A stretch of 64,000 bases of DNA from Ryuthela nishihirai. Its lineage: Eukaryota; Arthropoda; Arachnida; Araneae; Heptathelidae. The position numbers and the translations under genes were made by a program. Below, piece after piece: positions 11,567 through 22,199 of the stretch (position 1 is the first letter of the stretch; every line of letters begins with the position of its first letter). The notes beneath the pieces were generated by a model that saw nothing but the letters and a program-made list of their open reading frames with translations, was not told the origin of the DNA and did no database searches. The stretch is from contig JAWZYU010000009.1 in assembly GCA_038380435.1 (NCBI GenBank), forward strand, positions 68,353,901 to 68,417,900. The letters are read 5' to 3'.

Positions 11567-12660
11567 CTTTGGGGGCCTGACCTATCGGTTGCCCCTAGTT
11601 TTCTCTCCCCATCAACCAGATCTGGTGAAGTGTAGAACAAATTGGTTCCATGACCAGGTTTTTTTCGAACCTGATGGTTATTGCAGCATATGGAGAAAGT
11701 ACAATATGTGTTAGCAAGGAGTATAATAAATATGTGCGAAAATATTATCGAAAGTGTATATATATGTATTAGTAAGGAGTGTATGAGTAATTTTGGAAAG
11801 GGAATTTTTTAGGAAGGGTACTGAAGATAGAAATGGTGTAATGTGTGTCATAGGAAAAGTATATATTGAAATAAGAGAGCAATAAGTTGTATGTTACAAT
11901 AGGAGAGTACGCAAATATGAGAGTAAGAAGTAAGCCCCCAACTGATGAGATAACAGAAAAAGTGATTAGCCAGTATATATATGTTTCGAGGTAGGATTTT
12001 TCTGGTTGCTGAGTGTACTGATGAGATAACAGAAAAAGTGACTAGCCAGTATATATGTTTGAGATAGGATTTTCAGGTTACTGAGTATACTTCGGTGAGA
12101 TAAGATTAGTGAGGAAACGGTAGCGGGATAGGAAGTAAGGGAGTAGTGCTGCCGTGGGGTTTTTTTTGCTAGAAGTTGAGCTGCGAATTTTTGTTTATTA
12201 TTGAAATTATGATGAATTGCGTATATCTATCTCTGTGTACGCCTCCATTGCACTTTGTAGGTACAAACTATTAACATACAGCACAACATTTCAGTACACA
12301 AAACCCATGGGATATCCCAGTTCTGAATTTCATGTCAAAATAGGGTATATCAAAATTTTTGCATTAGAGGCTACAGAAAATTTGATTAATTAGTTAGTGA
12401 AATTTTACATATGTTAGCAGATTATATAAGAATAAGAATGGTGATTTGTGTAAGATTGAGATATGGTTTAGGTGATTAATGAGATACAGGATGAGATATT
12501 GATAGATTGTTTCATGAGAAGTTCAGAGAGTGTTTTTGAGATTGATTTTTGAGGATTATTGATGTTAGACGAGATTATTTTTACTTAGTTGATAAAGTAG
12601 TTAAGATTATTTCACTGTGATTAGAGATTATCTGTTGGCAAGTTATATTTTTGTGAAAAT
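11567..12660 (+). other. Leader/5' internal region of the LTR element, with a 76-bp tandem duplication
   Basis: Purine-biased non-coding stretch between the putative primer site and the Gag fragment. A unit starting ACTGATGAGATAACAG occurs at 11941-12016 and again from 12017 to about 12087 with small differences. No open frame of note. Confidence 0.45.
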
Positions 12661-12665
12661 TTGGC

Positions 12666-13051
12666 ATGGCCGCTATTTACTACACCACACTCAACCCTGT
12701 CATATACCCCCACCATAAGAACCATCAGAGCCCACTTAAGCGGAGCGCTAGATGCCACATGAAGAATTGTTGGGAGTGTAGGGAATATGGATATTTGGCC
12801 AGAGATATCCCATCGAGGAAAGTTGGAATTCGACGCCTGGTTGGTAGGTGACCCTGAGAGCCACACACCACAGTACCCCCCTGTCCCACGTTTCCCCCCT
12901 CATTCCCACAACATAACACCCTTGGTTGACCCTATTAGTCAGAACCCACTTAATATGAGCACCAGAGGGTACACGAAGAAATGTTGGGAGTATGGAGAAG
13001 ATGACCATTTAGCTAGCGACTGTCCCATCGAGGAGAATTGGTAATGCTGAG
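12666..13051 (+). pseudogene. Gag nucleocapsid-like fragment, two degraded zinc knuckles
   Basis: One frame reads KNCWECREYGYLARDIP (12760-12812) and a second, in another frame, reads KKCWEYGEDDHLASDCP (12977-13027). Both fit the retroviral-type CCHC knuckle (C-X2-C-X4-H-X4-C) but each has lost ligands: the first has Y for H and I for the last C, the second has Y for the second C. The DNA around them (12750-12905 and 12970-13110) is an imperfect duplication of about 210 bp: both copies share 'CCCATCGAGGA', a 'CAGTA-CCC' block and 'CCCACGTTT/CCCACATTT'. Stops and a frame change separate the knuckles, so this is not functional. Confidence 0.55.
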
Positions 13052-13221
13052 ATTCATATACCGCAGTACTCCCTTGGCCCACATTTTCCCCCCAGTCCCA
13101 GGACATACCGAACAAGACAGCTCAGCAGAAGGCACCCCTGGTAAACCCCATTAGACAGACCCCCTTGTATCGGGTCATAGAAGAGGAACTGGGCCCTCCT
13201 CCCCTGTGATGGAGGAAAGAG

Positions 13222-13530
13222 ATGAAGGTCGATGTCATGAGAATGGTGACTAAAGTGTTTACGCCATTGGGCCTCGAAACTGACGTGAAACTCAATAAAT
13301 CGGTAGAAGTCCTATTCGACATTAACGGACTTCGGGACGTCATTTTTGAAATATTGGCAGAGGAACAGTCGGGGAAATCAAAGGGCAGCACGCAAGAGGG
13401 AAACGAAGAGAGGCACGGGAATCGAACCCCAATGGAGCAGCCAGCACCGGGTGAAGTGCAGTCGGCGATACTCACACCAAGCGGCGATGAAGTTAAACCC
13501 CACAGAGGTAGCCACAGAGATAGAGATTAA
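13222..13530 (+). pseudogene. Open frame downstream of the knuckles, probable Gag/Pol remnant
   Basis: A 102-aa frame beginning MKVDVMRMVTKVFTPLGLET, rich in charged residues towards its end (EQSGKSKGSTQEGNEERHGN). No domain recognised. It is in the same GC-richer block as the knuckles and ends where AT-rich DNA resumes, so I attribute it to the same element. It could be only a chance opening. Confidence 0.3.
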
Positions 13531-13645
13531 TGACCAAAGAAGAAAACAATCAATGCATAGACACCGACCAAAAATACAAGAGTTTTCCATTAAACTGGCT
13601 CCACTCCAGACTGTATTAATTTTCTATTATAATATTACGCTATAA

Positions 13646-14207
13646 TTGTTATTTGGACATAAATAAGGACTATTTGAAAAAAAAATAAAGAAAATAACGA
13701 TAATGAAAGCAAAAAATGGGAAATAAAACCATAATACAAAATAAAGCATTACTTTATTAATAATTTTAATATACTGGTCACAAAAATTAGGGGATATTTC
13801 AAAATGAATATGAAGCGATAAAAATATCCCCTATTACTTTGTTCTTATATATGGGAAACAATTTTTAGAAATGTATTTTATTATCAATTTTATACAAACT
13901 AAAGTAAGTTTATAATTAGTGTTACCTTATCGCGATACAGAAACTGACATGGTTCAATATTGGAAATTTTTGGTCAACTTCAGGAAGCACTTTGCGAATC
14001 TCCTATGCAATGTTTCGTAAACAGCATGGTATGACGAGGTCTCACTTATATCGCAAATACCTTTATTGAAAAGAGGAGGGTTTATACTTCACCCAATTTG
14101 CACTCCCACACCTTTACGTCATACTGAAATGTACGTTGTTTCTGCAAGTGAGCCGGACTTCCAAATGCTGTGGAAGTTTCCCAAAGGTTTTCTGACATTT
14201 TAAGCAA
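13646..14207. other. AT-rich DNA with a hairpin and a possible psq/pogo-type HTH relic
   Basis: An inverted repeat TAGGGGATATTT ... AAATATCCCCTA lies at about 13789-13838. At about 13972-14061 one frame reads YAMFRKQHGMTRSHLYRKY, which resembles the helix-turn-helix of psq/CENP-B type domains in pogo/Tigger transposases, but stops follow soon after. Weak support. Confidence 0.25.
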
Positions 14208-14420
14208 TTAGGAACACCAATCCCGAGAATTCCTGACGCTTGGAGCAGTCAGTAACTACACTTCCAGAAGTTTATCACTTGGAGCAGTCATGAACTCCAG
14301 TCCTGATACTTTCTGACGCTTCGAGCAGTCAAGAACTCCACTGCAGAGAGTTCATCTCTTGAAGCAGTCAGGAACTTCCAGTCCAGGAGTTTCTGAGCGC
14401 TCTAAGCTTCAGAAACTGTC
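14208..14420. repeat. 40-bp minisatellite, about five units
   Basis: Units of 39-41 bp ending in 'TTGGAGCAGTCA' or close variants and starting 'GAACTCCA' follow one another with high divergence. No coding frame. Confidence 0.75.
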
Positions 14421-14630
14421 AGAAAGCGAACAAATTAATATATACGATTCTGTATATAAGCAATCCGTACAGCAGTCAGCAATTAAAATGAGTTTAAAGG
14501 AAAAAAAAAAGTAGGTGGATGCTGTTTAATAAATGTACGGAATTCAATGCTTCATCTCTACTGTCCCAACCATTTTAATTTAATGGCTCATTTCTGAATT
14601 CTAACAGAATAGGAAGCCCTTTTTGATAGA

Positions 14631-14910
14631 CAGTGGTTCTCAACCTTTTATGCTTCACGTATCCCCTGGAAATGTGTATGAACTGTCGTACCCCTTGTAT
14701 AGATAGATAAACTAAAGTTATCGTGTAACAATAGGAATAAAATAAAACACACACACATATATACACATTAAATTTTGTATTCATAAATTTCATATATCGA
14801 TAAACACAAAAAAAGACATAAACAATTTAAGAACTCTTATAAAATTATAAACATTTTACTAGGTAATCAGTGAAACAGATCTCACGGCGTACCCCACGTT
14901 GAGAACCCAT
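14631..14910 (-). mobile_element. hAT-like MITE, copy 3, complete
   Basis: Terminal inverted repeats CAGTGGTTCTCAACCTTTTA at the left and ACGTTGAGAACCCAT at the right, same family as 5873-6169 in reverse. Flanks TTGATAGA (14623-14630) and ATCATAGA (14911-14918) fit a degraded 8-bp target duplication as hAT elements make. The 72-aa reverse frame at 14575-14793 is by-product. Confidence 0.78.
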
Positions 14911-14918
14911 ATCATAGA

Positions 14919-15396
14919 TTGTGGGCTTAAGTAATGTTAGACTGGATGTCGAGATTAGAAAGGAATGGGAAAATTCATTGACTTATCTCTTTCACTTCGC
15001 CATTTTGCGCAGATTGAATAGGGAAAGTCTGAATTACTTACTATTACTTTTGGAGCCTGTTTCTTTTAATGCATAAACACGCAGAAACTTCATTCTCTAT
15101 CAGTCACGTAAGAGCTTCATCACGCACATCTCTAAAACAATACCATAGATTTGTGATCAAATGTTGCCGGAAAGTATTTTAACGAAGTGCGGAATAAATT
15201 TCCGTTTTCTCCCTATTGAATATGCCAGAGTATTCATCTGATCTTAAAAACACCCACTGATAGAGAAGAATAGAAGTTGAATTAAAATTACTATATGTAA
15301 AAGTTCAGCAGCTCTAAGGTTTTTTACCAATTTCTATTCTTGTTATTTTCTATCTAACATCTAAAAGTATTATTGATAGCTATATGAATAGCGATA
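14919..15396. other. AT-rich DNA, nothing recognised
   Basis: No supported feature. Confidence 0.55.
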
Positions 15397-15755
15397 ACTC
15401 TGAGCGGCACTTTTGCACTGCAGGTGAGCTGAATGGTCTGATCATAAGGACTATAAGAGCTCAGAGTTGAGTAGAGGAAGAGGACACACTGGACAGCTGT
15501 TATGAAAGAGGTGGAAGTCTCAGTCTCAAGGATATCCAGCTAATTCTTTAACGTGCAAAGAGTATGACTCTCCTAATACGAAGTCACTGCTTAATATTTG
15601 GTCCAACGGACAACTACCTTTTCAAGCCCATCAAGTGTCCCCTTCCTCACAGAGGGCAGATGGACTTAGCAGCAATAAATAGCAAATTAGAACCGACAGA
15701 ACTGGAATCTTTAAGTACCAGATTACGAGCCGGTCGCTCTACCGACTGCTCCAAC
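15397..15755 (-). mobile_element. SINE-A, full length but diverged
   Basis: Reverse copy: starts with CTCTGAGCGGCACTTTTGCA (the SINE 3' end) and ends with ATTACGAGCCGGTCGCTCTACCGACTG (the tRNA-like head). Internal 'TTCTTTAACGTGCA' and 'CAAGCCCATCAAGTGTCCCC' blocks match the family. Confidence 0.82.
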
Positions 15756-16100
15756 TTCCTCTACACTATATTTCTATGGTGATGTGAACAATGAACTATA
15801 TGAGGTAAACAGAGAAAGGTCATTATTGATGGAAAATTTAAAACTTCGGAGATAGTGCAAAAATAAATTGACACATCTAGAGACTAAATTTTGGTTGCGA
15901 GTATATTGGCCCGCTCAACAGTTTTCTACACATCCTTTGTAAACAAAAAACATGATGACAGATACTTTTGAATTCAAATTCTTACACAGCATTGTATATA
16001 TTAGTAGTTTGATTAATAAATAAGTATGAGGTTAGAAGAATAAGTCATCAACCACCTTTGATCAGCAATTTTTATAAGAAGAGATTGATTCATCTGTGTT
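15756..16100. other. AT-rich DNA, nothing recognised
   Basis: No supported feature. Confidence 0.55.
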
Positions 16101-16297
16101 CCGTCCCATGACCGATTGGTTAGCGCGCTTGGCTACCGATCTAAAGGACCTGGGTTCGAGCCCTGGATAAGGCATGGATGTGTGTGCTATTTTTCTGCTG
16201 AGGTCCTGCCATCCTCTCAGACCTTCTACTATGGCATATAAACTGACAGGCTTCTGTCAGACCTCTGTGGCAAGCAGCTGCTTGAGGGGATATTTTT
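16101..16297 (+). mobile_element. SINE-B (second tRNA-derived family)
   Basis: Head: GACCGATTGGTTAGCGCGCTTGGCT, then GGGTTCGAGCCCTGG (B box). Body: GGCATGGATGT, TTTCTGCTGAGGTCCTGCCATCCT, CTGACAGGCTTCTGTCAGACC, and the 3' end CAAGCAGCTGCTTGAGGGG. Best copy 30848-31043. The head resembles a Ser/Leu-type tRNA 5' half but has no long variable arm. Confidence 0.85.
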
Positions 16298-17335
16298 GCC
16301 CCGAAATAGAACTATATGTTGTCGAATAGTTATGAGAGGTGTTCCTATAGACATAAGAAAAAAGCTACACCTGAACTGAAATGGTAGATAAAATCAAGTA
16401 GAATTGATTTTTAGGGATCAAACACGAAAAATATAGTTAATAATTAACCTTTTGGAAGGGCAAATCGGGTTGTAACCAAAATTAAAACTCAATATAAAAA
16501 TATATAGAGAGAGTTTAAAATATATATTTTTATCTATGACCTAACTTCATCAACAGTGCTCCTTTGGAATTCAATACCTTTACATTATTACACTGTAATG
16601 TCACTTCTTTTGTAGCAGATAGTTATGAATCTTCGGATCTATCCATAAGTATCAAACTTTCACGAATTTCTTTTTTATTTGCTCCTAAAACAGTATTATA
16701 CAACAGCTAAATATGTGGTATTTCAGGAAACAAATATAATTAAAAAGAGCAAAATAATAATACTAACACCAATTACCAATAAACAAAGAAAATAGTAATG
16801 ATAAAAAATAACATAGAAAAGGAAAGAAAAAAAAATTGACTTAGCAATGTCTAGAACCAAGGGGCACCTTATGCCAGTACAGGTTTCGAGAATTAGTAAA
16901 GTATTATAATATATGGCAACACATTCGTTGATTTATCTTGAATAATGAATAAATGTTTCGAATTTACAAATTATATGCCATTAAATATTAATTCGAAATC
17001 ATAAAGGCAAATAACCATTCCAAACGACACCCAACAAACACAAGAGAAACGAAAGGAAATCGACATTCATAATTTCAAGAAATGCTCAAAATTAGTAATA
17101 TCACATACATTTTTTTATTTTGTATTTAAAGCGAACTAAAATAATTTCATTTCTAATATTTAAGTCTAAATTATTGTAAATTTTACGAGCTACAAAAACA
17201 AATGTCTTTTTATAGCATTTTTATGTGGAAATGGAATCCGGTATGTGAAGCCAATTCGTCTAGAATTATAAGGGGCGGGAAGGATAGGAACCAATATCTT
17301 TTTAAATATACAAATAAAGAAATTTTACATATGTA
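16298..17335. other. AT-rich DNA, nothing recognised
   Basis: About 1 kb, low complexity. The 69-aa frame at 17202-17411 runs into the Tc1 left end and is not a gene. Confidence 0.55.
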
Positions 17336-17480
17336 TACACCGAAGAAACAAAACATTACCAGCGCGTCTTTATACAAATCGAAGCAACTGCGTCAACGAA
17401 GGCGCACGTGAAGGTCATGAAATGGTATAAATAGAACCACACTCTAAGCTCTGTTAATTAGTATTGTTCTTGTTCTTCAG

Positions 17481-17870
17481 ATGGGAAAGGCAGCGATCTT
17501 AAATGAGTTTGTAAAAGACCAAATTGTAATGGCCAGACGACTGGGTCAGAGCATTTCCGAGACGGCAAAGCTTCTAGGGTGCTCAGGGTCAGCCGTGGTT
17601 AGTACTTTCAAAATTGGTCCGAGGAGGGAAACACCACGAACAGTCGGCAAGGTGTGGGCCAACCACGGCTCATCGATGCTGGAGATGATCTAAGGCTATC
17701 CCGTATGGTACGAGCCAACAGAAGGAATACTGTGGCGCAACTCGTCCGTAATTTGAATACTGGTGTTGGGAGTAATGTGTCACAACACACAGTACATCGA
17801 ACCCTGCCGAAAATAGGGCTGCGTAGCGGCAGATAGCTACGAGTGTCCATGCTAACCTCGGTTCACCGTC
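17481..17870 (+). pseudogene. Tc1-like transposase, N-terminal DNA-binding part
   Basis: The enzyme binds its element's inverted repeats and catalyses cut-and-paste transposition with a DDE/D triad. Here the first frame (17481-17693) gives a helix-turn-helix: [20 protein letters not shown] followed by [13 protein letters not shown] second frame (17654-17836) continues as RPR-type linker and second [23 protein letters not shown], then NTVAQLVRNLN and SQHTVHRTLPKIGL. A frameshift near 17650 joins them, and a stop after LRSGR is followed by the family's VPMLTSVHRR-like segment. No full frame remains. Copy 2 (reverse complement of 28560-28935) has the same order. Confidence 0.85.
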
Positions 17871-17872
17871 GA

Positions 17873-17950
17873 AAGAACATGCTGGATGGCCTTGATAGAA
17901 GGCTGACACCATTTTCCCAATAGCTGTCCAGTGGGTTCCCTCTCCCATCC
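17873..17950 (+). mobile_element. SINE-A 3'-half fragment inside the Tc1 element
   Basis: AAAGAACATGCTGGATGGCC, TGATAGAAGGCTG and AGCTGTCCAGTGGGTTCCCTCTCCC match the SINE-A body. The copy-2 Tc1 sequence runs through at this point without it. Confidence 0.7.
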
Positions 17951-18394
17951 ATCCACGAACCCATGAGAGCTTGGAACTTGGACATTAGTCCCAACTATTT
18001 GATTTTATGATAGCAATAATAATTTTTTATATAAAAAAGAGCTCGAAACTTTCGCTTCAAAACGGTCGAGTCTCCGCACAATTCAATTACAGAGTTACAG
18101 TATAAATCCAGACCTTATCGCAACCAAATCTTATTGGCAATAATTCCTTGGCACTGCTCAAAATTCAAAAGTCTCCACTTTCCTTATTTGAATGAACTCT
18201 CTCTGTTCACTCCAATCGGGAAAGAGGAAACTTCAGAATTAGGAAAATTTAGTGTAATGCAGATCTCTTTGGCAGGTTCCTTCCTCTCTGCTTCGCAGCT
18301 CTAGCGACAGTTTTCTTTTTTGCGTCGATCAGCACAAGTTAACGACATGTGGTGTCATCCATCACATGTAGTACTTTACTGTATAGCAGAACAA

Positions 18395-19017
18395 TGGATG
18401 ACATCACTCAACCATATTTCCGCCATGTGAACGGCCGGGTAGTGTGCGTCGTTTACATGGGGAAGTATTGGCACCAGGATGCACTGTGGAATGAAAACAA
18501 CCTGGTGGAGAAAGTGTAATGCTTTGGGAAATGTTCTGCTGGGAAACCCTGTGTTTAGTCATTCATGTGCTGGAAACTATGGCCTCTATCACTTACCTAA
18601 ACATCATTGCAGACCAGGTACATCCTTTCATGGCAACAGTATTCTCCTTTAGTAGTGCCTTCTTTACTGAGCCATGCCATACTACCCAGATTGTTCAAGA
18701 ATGGTTCGCGGATCATACTAATGACTTCCAGGTATTCCTGGCCTTCAAATTCCCCAGACATCAATCCAATCGAGCATCTGTGGTTTGTGTTGGAGCAACA
18801 TATCCGATTTGCATCGGCTCAACCACGTAACTTACAAAAGTTAAAGGATCTACTGGTAAAGTGTTTGTACCAGATACCACAAGACACCTTTAGAAATATT
18901 TCAGCATTCATGCCTCGCCTGGAAAGAGCTGTTTTGTCGGCATGTGGAGAACCAACATCATATGAGACAGGTGGTCATAATGTTTTGGCTTTTCGATGTA
19001 TTTATCTAATGCTGTAA
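18395..19017 (+). pseudogene. Tc1-like transposase, catalytic and C-terminal part
   Basis: Around 18395-18460 a frame reads DDITQPYFRHVNGRV, where Tc1 family members have the catalytic D(D/E)S-F and a GRV segment. The frame 18607-19017 contains SPDINPIEHLWFVLEQHIR, the hallmark following the second catalytic aspartate, and then LKDLLVKCLYQIPQDTFR and a terminal segment running into the inverted repeat. Between them, frames shift (18519-18830 versus 18607-19017). Not functional. Confidence 0.82.
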
Positions 19018-19199
19018 AAATATATATCGTGTTTAAGGTATGAATATTAGAGTAGAAAGAAATATTAAAGACTAGTTTATATATTTGTTTAGGAATTAAA
19101 ATGAAATTATGAAGATTATTTCCATATTCACCTCCCCAGCTACATATTCCATACTGAATAACAGTAAACTCATGCATAGTGTAGTCCAATGGAAACAAA

Positions 19200-19765
19200 T
19201 GGCACAATAGGTTTCAAATAATAAAATCTAAATAGAATACATCTTAATTTTTTTGGCAAAATGTTTTCATGAGTAATGCTTTTCAAGTAGGAATCCAGAT
19301 GCCCGCCTAAGTATTTATATTACAAACTCTATCTAAAACAGGACAGTTGCAGTTTTGGAGGAAAAGACAGTTTTGTTTATGATATTTGATATGTACAGGG
19401 ATATTACTATTTTTTAGTTCAAAATATATGAATTTTGTTTTCTGTATGTTTAAGGTTAATTTATTTCCTGAAAATCAATTATGGATCAATTGAAGATCAT
19501 ACTGAATTTCTTTTAAAAGCTCATTTAATATATGGCAGATTATACTATTGTTGCATCATCAGCATAATATGTAAGGGATCCATTTATTTAAATACTAAAA
19601 ATCATTCAAATATATCAAAAATAGTATTGGTCCTAAAATTGATCCCTGAGGAACACTCTTTCTAACAATACGTAAATCACAACATTTTCAATTTGAACTG
19701 CTTGTTTTCTTCCTTCTAAATAGCTTTGGAACCATAAATGATAATCGCTTCTTATTTCACTTGTG
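19200..19765 (-). pseudogene. Non-LTR retrotransposon reverse transcriptase fragment
   Basis: On the reverse strand near 19630-19665 the DNA encodes VPQGSILGPILFLIYLND-like sequence (with small shifts), and near 19545-19570 TATGCTGATGATGC encodes the catalytic YADDA. These are reverse transcriptase motifs B and C of jockey/CR1-type LINEs. The rest is broken by stops. Homologous to the larger fragment at 38410-40380. The forward 76-aa frame at 19435-19665 is the antisense of it. Confidence 0.65.
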
Positions 19766-19939
19766 TATAGTTTACCCATGAATCAGAACTCTTAATATGT
19801 GACTCTTAATATAAACAGAACTCTTAATAAATCTCTAATTAGATCAACAGAACTTTTAATATGTGACTCTTAATATTTATGAAGTGTTTCAACGTTTTTC
19901 TGTGCGATGAATGTCACAGATGCGAGTATATAATTGATT

Positions 19940-20285
19940 TTATTTTGATTCCTCTGAAAATAACTTACAAAAATACATTAAAAATAAATTAAAAATACCT
20001 ATCTTCCTGTATGGGCCCTAAAAAGTGCTAAATAAACCTAAAGCATATCGATGGTGCAATCATTCATTGAGATCGTATTTACTTCAAAGGAAGAAAGGGC
20101 ACCGCCATTATTGTCGTGTAGGTAAATCGGCGCCCTATCTTCCTTTGAAGTGAATGCGAACTCAATGACAGATTTCCCCATCGTTAAGCTTTAGGTTAAT
20201 TTTCTAATTTTAGGGACCATATAGAAAGAGAGGTATTTTTTTAAATTTTTTAATTTATTTATATTTTTTTCTTTGTCACTTAAAA
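19940..20285. repeat. Fold-back element, copy 1 (long inverted repeat)
   Basis: Left arm about 19960-20104 and right arm about 20129-20275 are imperfect reverse complements. Matching blocks: AAATACCTATCTTCCTGTAT / ATATAGAAAGAGAGGTATTT, AACCTAAAGC / GCTTTAGGTT, TTACTTCAAAGGAAGA / TCTTCCTTTGAAGTGAA, GGGC-CCG / CGGCGCCC. Loop about 25 bp. No coding capacity. A related copy is split by a SINE at 22200-22930. Confidence 0.75.
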
Positions 20286-20509
20286 CACCAACTTCCAAAA
20301 ACTTTCATTTTATTTATTACTCATAAACGTCGATGACATTTTTCCTCCCTTTTGGAATCGTGTTTGAGATGGCTCAAGACATTGGAGACGTCACAAGCTT
20401 AAATTTGAGATATGACTCGTTAAATTCTAACCCCGCGAAATCCGTCCCTTCCCTTTAATCAGGGTGGATGAATAATGGGAAAAAAATTCGAAATAGTTTA
20501 CGATTGTTA

Positions 20510-20630
20510 TTAAATGAGCTTTCATTTGACATCTATATCGTATGTAGTCCTCCGAGTTCGGAAGATATAGTAGAGCGACTTTCACATTTCCCGTTTTATA
20601 GGGGGGAAGAAAGCATGTGGGGTTAATTTT
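20510..20630 (+). repeat. Repeat unit flanking LINE (unit a)
   Basis: GAGCTTTCATTTGACATC, then GGAAGATATAGTAGAGCGAC, then a run of G and AGCATGTGGGG. Related units lie on the other side of the LINE at 21770-21880 and 21908-21990. Confidence 0.5.
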
Positions 20631-20642
20631 TAATCGGTTGCT

Positions 20643-21745
20643 AGCTTTGTTGATTTTGAAAAAGGATTTCGACTCTGTTGATTGTCATAATTTGTGGTTG
20701 ATTGTTAATTCATATGGTATACCAGACAAGTTAGTTTACATAATGAAAGCTCTCTGTAATAACACTGAGTCGTGTGTGCGAGTTGTCTTGTAGCAATTGG
20801 TTTAGCATTACTTCTGGTGATCGACAAGGGTGCATGTTGTCTCCTTTTCTCTTTAGTTTGGTTATTGGTTATGTTATCCGAAATTCACTTCAAGGGAAAG
20901 ATTTTGGCCTTAAATGGGCTGGAGATAGGAAAATTTCTGATTTAGATCATGCTGATGATTTAGCCCTTTTGGCAAATGATGTTGATGAGATGAACTCTTT
21001 CATTCGAGCTGTTGATGAGACTGGTAGTAGAGTAGGTTTGGTTATAAACAGAGAGAAAACTAAAGTGATTAAAATTGGTCAGGCAGGTTGTGATTCAGTT
21101 AATCTGGATGGTTGCAGTCTTGAGCAGGTGTCACGGTTTAATTACCTTGGGTTACCTGTAACAGATGCTGGTGATATGCGGCATGAGATTAACAGACGAA
21201 TAGAGATTGCTGCCGGGACTTTTAAGAATCTATGAGGAGTGTGGAGAAATAGGCGTATACACCTAAATACTAAAATTAGACTATATAATAGTTTGGTTCT
21301 TTCCAGGGTTAGTTATGGTAATGAAACTTGGACGCTGTGTAAACAAGATAACAGGAAACTAGATGCTTTTGATTCTAGTTGCTTACGTAGTATCTTGGAT
21401 ATTATTAGGTGGTTTAACTTTGTAACTAATGATGAGGTTAGGCAAAGGAGTTTGCAACCTCCTTTAAGCAGCATATTGTGCAGAGAGAGACTCCGCTGGT
21501 TTGGCCATGTTGCCCGTATGGATAATTATAGAGTAGCGACTAGGGTTATGAACAGTGTGCCTAGAGGTCTCAGAAGGAGGGGGAGACCTAGGATGTGGTT
21601 TGCAGACAATGTAAAATAGGACCTTGTTAGAATTGGTGTGCAGTGGCCGGATGCAGCAGATGTAGCTCAGAACAGATATGCTTGGAGAATTAAACTAGAC
21701 GGTCTGGTTGGACCTCCGTAGCACATGGCTGCTTGAGGATGATGA
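20643..21745 (+). pseudogene. Non-LTR retrotransposon reverse transcriptase, 5'-truncated, copy 1
   Basis: Copies element RNA into DNA at a nicked genomic target. Visible motifs in order: FVDFEK-FDSVD (motif A, at about 20647-20680, with a 1-bp shift); SGDRQGCMLSPFLFSLV (motif B, 20816-20865); LDHADDLALLA (motif C, 20940-20975, with H where YADD is usual); GLVINREKTKV (motif D); RFNYLGLPVTDAG (motif E region, to 21180). After a stop at 21234 the next frame (21239-21619) holds NTKIRLYNSLVLSRVSYGNETW, LDAFDSSCLRSILDI and RERLRWFGHVARMDNYRV, typical of the LINE C-terminal region. The end is GACCTCCGTAG, then a (GATGAT)n tail at 21736-21750. The 5' end, including any endonuclease, is absent. Family is RTE-like or similar; not settled. 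Confidence 0.85.
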
Positions 21746-21769
21746 TGATGATACTCTCCACATCAGAAA

Positions 21770-21990
21770 TTTTCATTTAATGCATAGCTTGTTACTTTCC
21801 GCTCTCGCGTTCCTCAGATATAGCGGAATAATTGTTTTCATATTTCCCCTTTTTGGGGGAGAATGAAACATGGGGGTCAATGTTTTATAACCTGTGACAC
21901 TCCCCGCGTCACAAGCTTTCATTTGACACATAAATCATTAAGTTTTTCCATTTCTCTCGAAAGATATGGTGGAACAACTGTTTTGACAAA
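21770..21990 (+). repeat. Repeat units flanking LINE (units b and c)
   Basis: Unit b (TTTTCATTTAATG, CAGATATAGCGGAATAATTG, a CCCC..GGGGG pair, GAAACATGGGGGTCAATG) and unit c (CAAGCTTTCATTTGACAC, GAAAGATATGGTGGAACAAC) match unit a at 20510-20630 in order. The LINE is inserted between a and b. Confidence 0.5.
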
Positions 21991-22199
21991 CCCACAAACG
22001 GAGAAATTGTCAAACCGACAAATGTCAAGCAAAAAGCAACGAAAAGATAGGTAAAAAGGGTGGTATTACAGTGTAGGATATTGAATTCCAAAGAAGCACT
22101 GTGTATAAAAACAGTTAATAGATAAATGTATATACATATATATGGTATTTTAATATAGTATATATATTTTGCTTTGAGTATTAAGTTTGGTTAAAAAGC
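21991..22199. other. AT-rich DNA
   Basis: Nothing recognised. Confidence 0.5.

Larger units (their letters stand above)
17338..18998 (+). mobile_element. Tc1-like DNA transposon, copy 1, inactive
   Basis: Left end CACCGAAGAAACAAAACATT and right end CATAATGTTTTGGCTTTTCG form the terminal inverted repeat, with TA on both sides (17336-17337, 18999-19000). Copy 2 at 27508-29070 shares ends and body. Inside are transposase remains, a SINE-A fragment (17873-17950) and about 400 bp of unrelated or unrecognisable DNA (about 17990-18395). Confidence 0.85.

Noticed and set aside
13972..14061. psq/pogo helix-turn-helix as a separate transposon
   Set aside because: One short motif-like stretch without terminal repeats or catalytic region is too little to call an element.
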